DNA from: Deltaproteobacteria bacterium
Lineage (GTDB): Bacteria; Desulfobacterota; Desulfuromonadia; Desulfuromonadales; Geopsychrobacteraceae
Assembly (NCBI GenBank): GCA_009993495.1
Contig: JAACTI010000008.1
Coordinates: 1 to 9,325, forward strand
DNA length: 9,325 bases
Reading direction: 5' to 3'
In this document: in pieces, positions 6,816 to 9,325 of the stretch
Numbering within the stretch: position 1 is the stretch's first letter
How the letters are laid out: the number at the start of each line of letters is the position of its first letter
Program-made: the position numbers and the translations under genes
Notes under the pieces: generated by a model
What the model was told of the DNA's origin: nothing
Seen by the model: only the letters and a program-made list of their open reading frames with translations
Databases searched by the model: none

Positions 6816-7874
6816 ATGACGCGAATCGATCTAAAAAATTTAACGCTGCCGGAATTGACCGCACTGCTGGCGGGATTGGGTAAGGAAAAATTTCGTGCGC
6901 GCCAGATTATAAAGTGGGTCTATGCGCGGGGAATTACGTCTTTTGCTGAGATGACGGATCTGTCCAAGACTTTTCGTGAAGAATTAGACCAACGATTTTT
7001 TATTTCTGACTGGCAACCTGAAGCGATTGAAACCTCGGTTGATGGTACGCGTAAATATCTGTTCCGCTTGACTGATGGCGAAAGCGTTGAAACTGTGCGC
7101 ATTCCCATGGAGAGCGGTAAGGATACTCTGTGTATTTCGACTCAGGTGGGGTGTGCGATGCAGTGTCGCTTCTGTCTCACCGGTTGCTTCGGCTTGACGC
7201 GCAACCTGCAAACTGCCGAAATTGTTAATCAGGTCTGTGCCGCGCTGAAAGACGCACCGGTGCACAATATTGTGCTTATGGGTATGGGCGAGCCGCTGCA
7301 TAATCTCGATAATGTTATCAAGGCGCTTGAAATTCTTTATCTGGATGATGGTTGCGGTTTTGGTGCGCGCCGCGTAACTCTGTCAACCTCCGGGTTGGTG
7401 CCGCAAATGTACGAGCTGGCGCGACGCATCAAGGTCGGCTTGGCCGTTTCTCTCAACGCGACCAGTGATGAACAGCGTGACGAGCTGATGCCCATCAATA
7501 AAAAATACCCCCTCGCCGAATTGATGAAGGCTTGTCGGGAAATTCCCCTGGAGCCACGTCAGCGCATCACCTTTGAATACATATTGATTGGTGGGGTGAA
7601 CGACAGTTTACAAGATGCCAGGCGCCTGCTTAAATTGCTGCACGGAATACGCGCCAAGGTTAATCTGATTCCGTTCAACGAACATCAGGGCTCCAATTAC
7701 AAGCGCCCCCAGGCGGCAGCGGTTGAAGAATTCCAGCGTTATCTGCTTGATCGTGATATTGTCGCCATTCGACGTGCCAGCAAGGGGCAGGATATCTCCG
7801 CCGCTTGTGGTCAACTGAAGGGGCGTCTGGATCAAGACCCTCTGAAAAGACAAACCCAGGAGAAAGTTCGATGA
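6816..7874 (+). CDS. rlmN: RlmN, dual-specificity 23S rRNA A2503 / tRNA A37 C2-methyltransferase (radical SAM)
   Basis: This 352-residue cytoplasmic enzyme methylates C2 of adenosine 2503 in 23S rRNA and, in studied bacteria, A37 of some tRNAs, using two SAM molecules and a [4Fe-4S] cluster. The radical SAM motif C-x3-C-x2-C is at Cys113, 117 and 120 (C-A-M-Q-C-R-F-C). The methyl-carrying Cys is Cys331 in A-A-C-G-Q-L (equivalent to E. coli Cys355), and Cys105 in T-L-C-I-S matches E. coli Cys118. G-M-G-E-P (156-160) and L-I-P-F-N-E-H (284-290) are further family marks. Length is normal. The ATG at 6816 gives the family-like start M-T-R-I-D-L-K-N-L-T; a GTG at 6795 would add seven residues, and neither has a clear Shine-Dalgarno sequence. 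Cfr, the C8 methyltransferase relative, is less likely given the close match to RlmN motifs. The stop overlaps the mtnP ATG (ATGA). Confidence 0.96.
   Translation: MTRIDLKNLTLPELTALLAGLGKEKFRARQIIKWVYARGITSFAEMTDLSKTFREELDQRFFISDWQPEAIETSVDGTRKYLFRLTDGESVETVRIPMESGKDTLCISTQVGCAMQCRFCLTGCFGLTRNLQTAEIVNQVCAALKDAPVHNIVLMGMGEPLHNLDNVIKALEILYLDDGCGFGARRVTLSTSGLVPQMYELARRIKVGLAVSLNATSDEQRDELMPINKKYPLAELMKACREIPLEPRQRITFEYILIGGVNDSLQDARRLLKLLHGIRAKVNLIPFNEHQGSNYKRPQAAAVEEFQRYLLDRDIVAIRRASKGQDISAACGQLKGRLDQDPLKRQTQEKVR
7858..7862 (+). promoter_or_regulatory. ribosome binding site that decides the mtnP start
   Basis: AGGAG inside the end of rlmN lies 8 nt before the ATG at 7871. The open frame extends back to 7805, but that would add 22 residues before the family-standard N-terminal nucleotide/phosphate-binding strand, so 7871 is chosen. 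Confidence 0.75.
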
Positions 7875-8761
7875 AGCACAGGGTTATAGGAGTCATTGGC
7901 GGCAGCGGTCTTTACGCCATTGAAGGCTTGACGAAGGTCGAAGAAGTCAAGTTAGAAACCCCTTTCGGGGCGCCTTCGGATACCTACGTCACCGGCTGGC
8001 TCGGCAAGGTTAAACTGGTCTTTTTGCCGCGTCACGGCAGGGGACACCGCATTCTGCCATCTGAGGTCAACTACCGCGCCAATATTTACGGCATGAAAAA
8101 ACTGGGTGTCGCGCAAATTATCTCGGTTTCCGCGGTGGGCAGCATGAAGGAAGAGATAGTACCGGGGCATATTGTGGTTCCCGATCAGTTTTTCGATCGC
8201 ACCCAGGGCAAGCGCGCTTCCACTTTTTTTGGCCGGGGGATTGTCGGCCACGTGCAATTTGCTGATCCGGTTTGTCCTATGCTTTCACAGCAACTTGTGC
8301 AGGCGGCCAAGGCGGTTGGAGTCAGAGTTCATCAGGGTGGCACCTATCTTTGTATTGAAGGCCCCAATTTCTCAACTCGCGCCGAATCGAAAATTTACCG
8401 GCAGTGGGGGGTTGATATCATTGGTATGACAAATCTGCCCGAGGCGCGTCTCGCCCGGGAAGCAGAAATTTGCTATGGCACCCTGGCTTTAGCGACGGAT
8501 TACGATTGCTGGCACGAAGACCACGAAGATGTTTCCGTTGAGGCGGTGATTGCCATTATTCAACAGAACGTCAGCACCGCCCGAGAAATCATTAAACAGC
8601 TTGTCAGCTCTATGGATGACGCTGAATCTGGAAATGATTGTGCCTGTGGCGACGCCCTGAAATACGCAATTATGACTGCCGCTGAATTAATTCCGCAGCA
8701 AACACGTGCTGATCTTGAGCCCCTGATTGGACGTTATTTCCCCGCAGGAGAGGCGCAATGA
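7871..8761 (+). CDS. mtnP: S-methyl-5'-thioadenosine phosphorylase
   Basis: This 296-residue cytoplasmic enzyme cleaves methylthioadenosine with phosphate to adenine and methylthioribose-1-phosphate, the first step of methionine salvage from polyamine and other SAM pathways. Family marks are the N-terminal I-G-G-S-G-L with phosphate-binding Ser12, L-P-R-H-G-R-G-H-R (52-60), the S-A-V-G-S region (87-91), I-E-G-P-N-F-S-T-R-A-E-S (162-173), G-M-T-N-L-P-E-A (185-192) with sugar-contacting Met186, and T-D-Y-D-C-W (209-214). Asp210 and Asp212 replace the Asn of inosine/guanosine-type PNPs and point to 6-aminopurine (adenine) substrates. The methyl-inosine variant of Pseudomonas is therefore less likely. 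A C-terminal Cys257-x-Cys259 pair resembles the CxC of some archaeal MTA phosphorylases. The gene starts in the rlmN stop and ends in the ATG of the kinase, so all three are probably translationally coupled. Confidence 0.94.
   Translation: MKHRVIGVIGGSGLYAIEGLTKVEEVKLETPFGAPSDTYVTGWLGKVKLVFLPRHGRGHRILPSEVNYRANIYGMKKLGVAQIISVSAVGSMKEEIVPGHIVVPDQFFDRTQGKRASTFFGRGIVGHVQFADPVCPMLSQQLVQAAKAVGVRVHQGGTYLCIEGPNFSTRAESKIYRQWGVDIIGMTNLPEARLAREAEICYGTLALATDYDCWHEDHEDVSVEAVIAIIQQNVSTAREIIKQLVSSMDDAESGNDCACGDALKYAIMTAAELIPQQTRADLEPLIGRYFPAGEAQ
8746..8753 (+). promoter_or_regulatory. ribosome binding site for the PfkB-family kinase
   Basis: AGGAGAGG at the end of mtnP sits 4 nt (9 nt from the AGGAG part) before the ATG at 8758. 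With the ATGA overlap it indicates coupled translation. Confidence 0.65.
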
Positions 8762-9325
8762 GTTTACTGGTTGTTGGCAGTGTGGCCCTTGATACCGTGA
8801 CGACCCCCTTCGGTGAGGCGCGGGAAACCCTGGGTGGCTCAGCCTGTTATTTTTCGACTGCGGCGAGTTTTTTCAGTGATGTTCAGCTGGTGGCGGTGGT
8901 TGGTGAAGACTTTCCGCCTGAGCATGTAAGTTTTCTGCAAGAACGCAAGATCGATTTAAGCGGCTTGCAAACCAGCGCCGGGCAGACTTTTCGGTGGACC
9001 GGGCGCTATAACTATAATCTCAACGAAGCACAAACGCTTGATACGCAACTCAATGTCTTTGAAACCTTTAAGCCGCAACTCTCGGAACGACATCGTCAGG
9101 CGCAGTATGTTTTTTTAGCCAATATCGATCCCGAATTACAACTGGAGGTCTTGCAGCAGGTGGAAAAACCCTTGTTGGTCGCCTGTGATACCATGAATTT
9201 CTGGATTGAATCCAAGCGTGATGCCCTGATTAAAACTCTGGGGCACGTCGATATTTTGATTATTAATGAAGCCGAAGTCAGGCAACTGGCGGATGAACCC
9301 AACCTGGTGAAGGCCGCCCATATTG
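8758..9325 (+). CDS. PfkB-family (ribokinase-like) kinase, 3' end cut by the window
   Basis: The first 189 residues are visible; the frame is open to the window edge. The N-terminus L-L-V-V-G-S-V-A-L-D (3-12) with Asp12, and the G-G-S-A-x-Y-F-S-T-A motif (26-35), match the sugar/nucleoside-binding half of the PfkB fold. The order continues with V-A-V-V-G-E-D (45-51), a beta-lid region, C-D-T-M-N-F-W (143-149) and I-I-N-E-A-E-V (168-174), the N-x-x-E neighbourhood that binds Mg-ATP. The catalytic G-x-G-D motif would lie beyond the window. The family phosphorylates sugars, nucleosides or related alcohols with ATP; the substrate cannot be assigned. Placement directly behind mtnP (ATGA overlap) suggests a role in purine nucleoside or pentose salvage, which is inference only. 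Confidence 0.88.
   Translation, partial: MSLLVVGSVALDTVTTPFGEARETLGGSACYFSTAASFFSDVQLVAVVGEDFPPEHVSFLQERKIDLSGLQTSAGQTFRWTGRYNYNLNEAQTLDTQLNVFETFKPQLSERHRQAQYVFLANIDPELQLEVLQQVEKPLLVACDTMNFWIESKRDALIKTLGHVDILIINEAEVRQLADEPNLVKAAHI

Overview
The window is a gene-dense, all-plus-strand stretch of a Gram-negative bacterial chromosome with mid-range GC and no mobile elements, tRNA, rRNA or CRISPR. Gram-negative is supported by a lipobox lipoprotein, a beta-barrel outer membrane protein ending in Phe, and several Sec signal peptides. The protein styles (CHASE2 cyclase beside SH3 and M48 envelope proteins, then rlmN-mtnP-PfkB kinase) recall Desulfuromonadales/Geobacter-type bacteria. That placement is from memory of gene styles, not from a search.

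Region 1 (about 3-6680) looks like one envelope and signalling operon. It encodes a TPR outer-membrane-type lipoprotein, a CHASE2 class III adenylate cyclase with all catalytic residues present, a secreted SH3-domain protein, a secreted M48 zinc protease, a FadL/OMPP1-like outer membrane barrel, and a metallo-beta-lactamase-fold protein that matches class II cyclic nucleotide phosphodiesterases. Spacing is tight: a Shine-Dalgarno sequence directly follows the cyclase stop, SH3 and M48 share an ATGA, M48 and the barrel overlap by 17 nt, and 41 nt precede the phosphodiesterase. The layout suggests that an inner-membrane cyclase senses something in the periplasm or outer envelope while a cytoplasmic phosphodiesterase from the same transcript removes the cAMP.

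Region 2 (about 6681-6815) is the only real gap. It holds a weak hairpin followed by a T-rich run, a possible terminator of the envelope operon, and only a poor promoter candidate.

Region 3 (6816 to the window end) is a second, tightly coupled set: rlmN (radical SAM 23S rRNA/tRNA methyltransferase), mtnP (methylthioadenosine phosphorylase) and a PfkB-family kinase cut by the window edge. Both junctions are ATGA overlaps. The link may be SAM by-products: RlmN chemistry releases 5'-deoxyadenosine, a known substrate of some MTA phosphorylases.

Several starts were moved from the longest open frame to the one with a Shine-Dalgarno sequence and signal peptide or family-like N-terminus (cyclase 964, M48 3696, barrel 4513, rlmN 6816, mtnP 7871).
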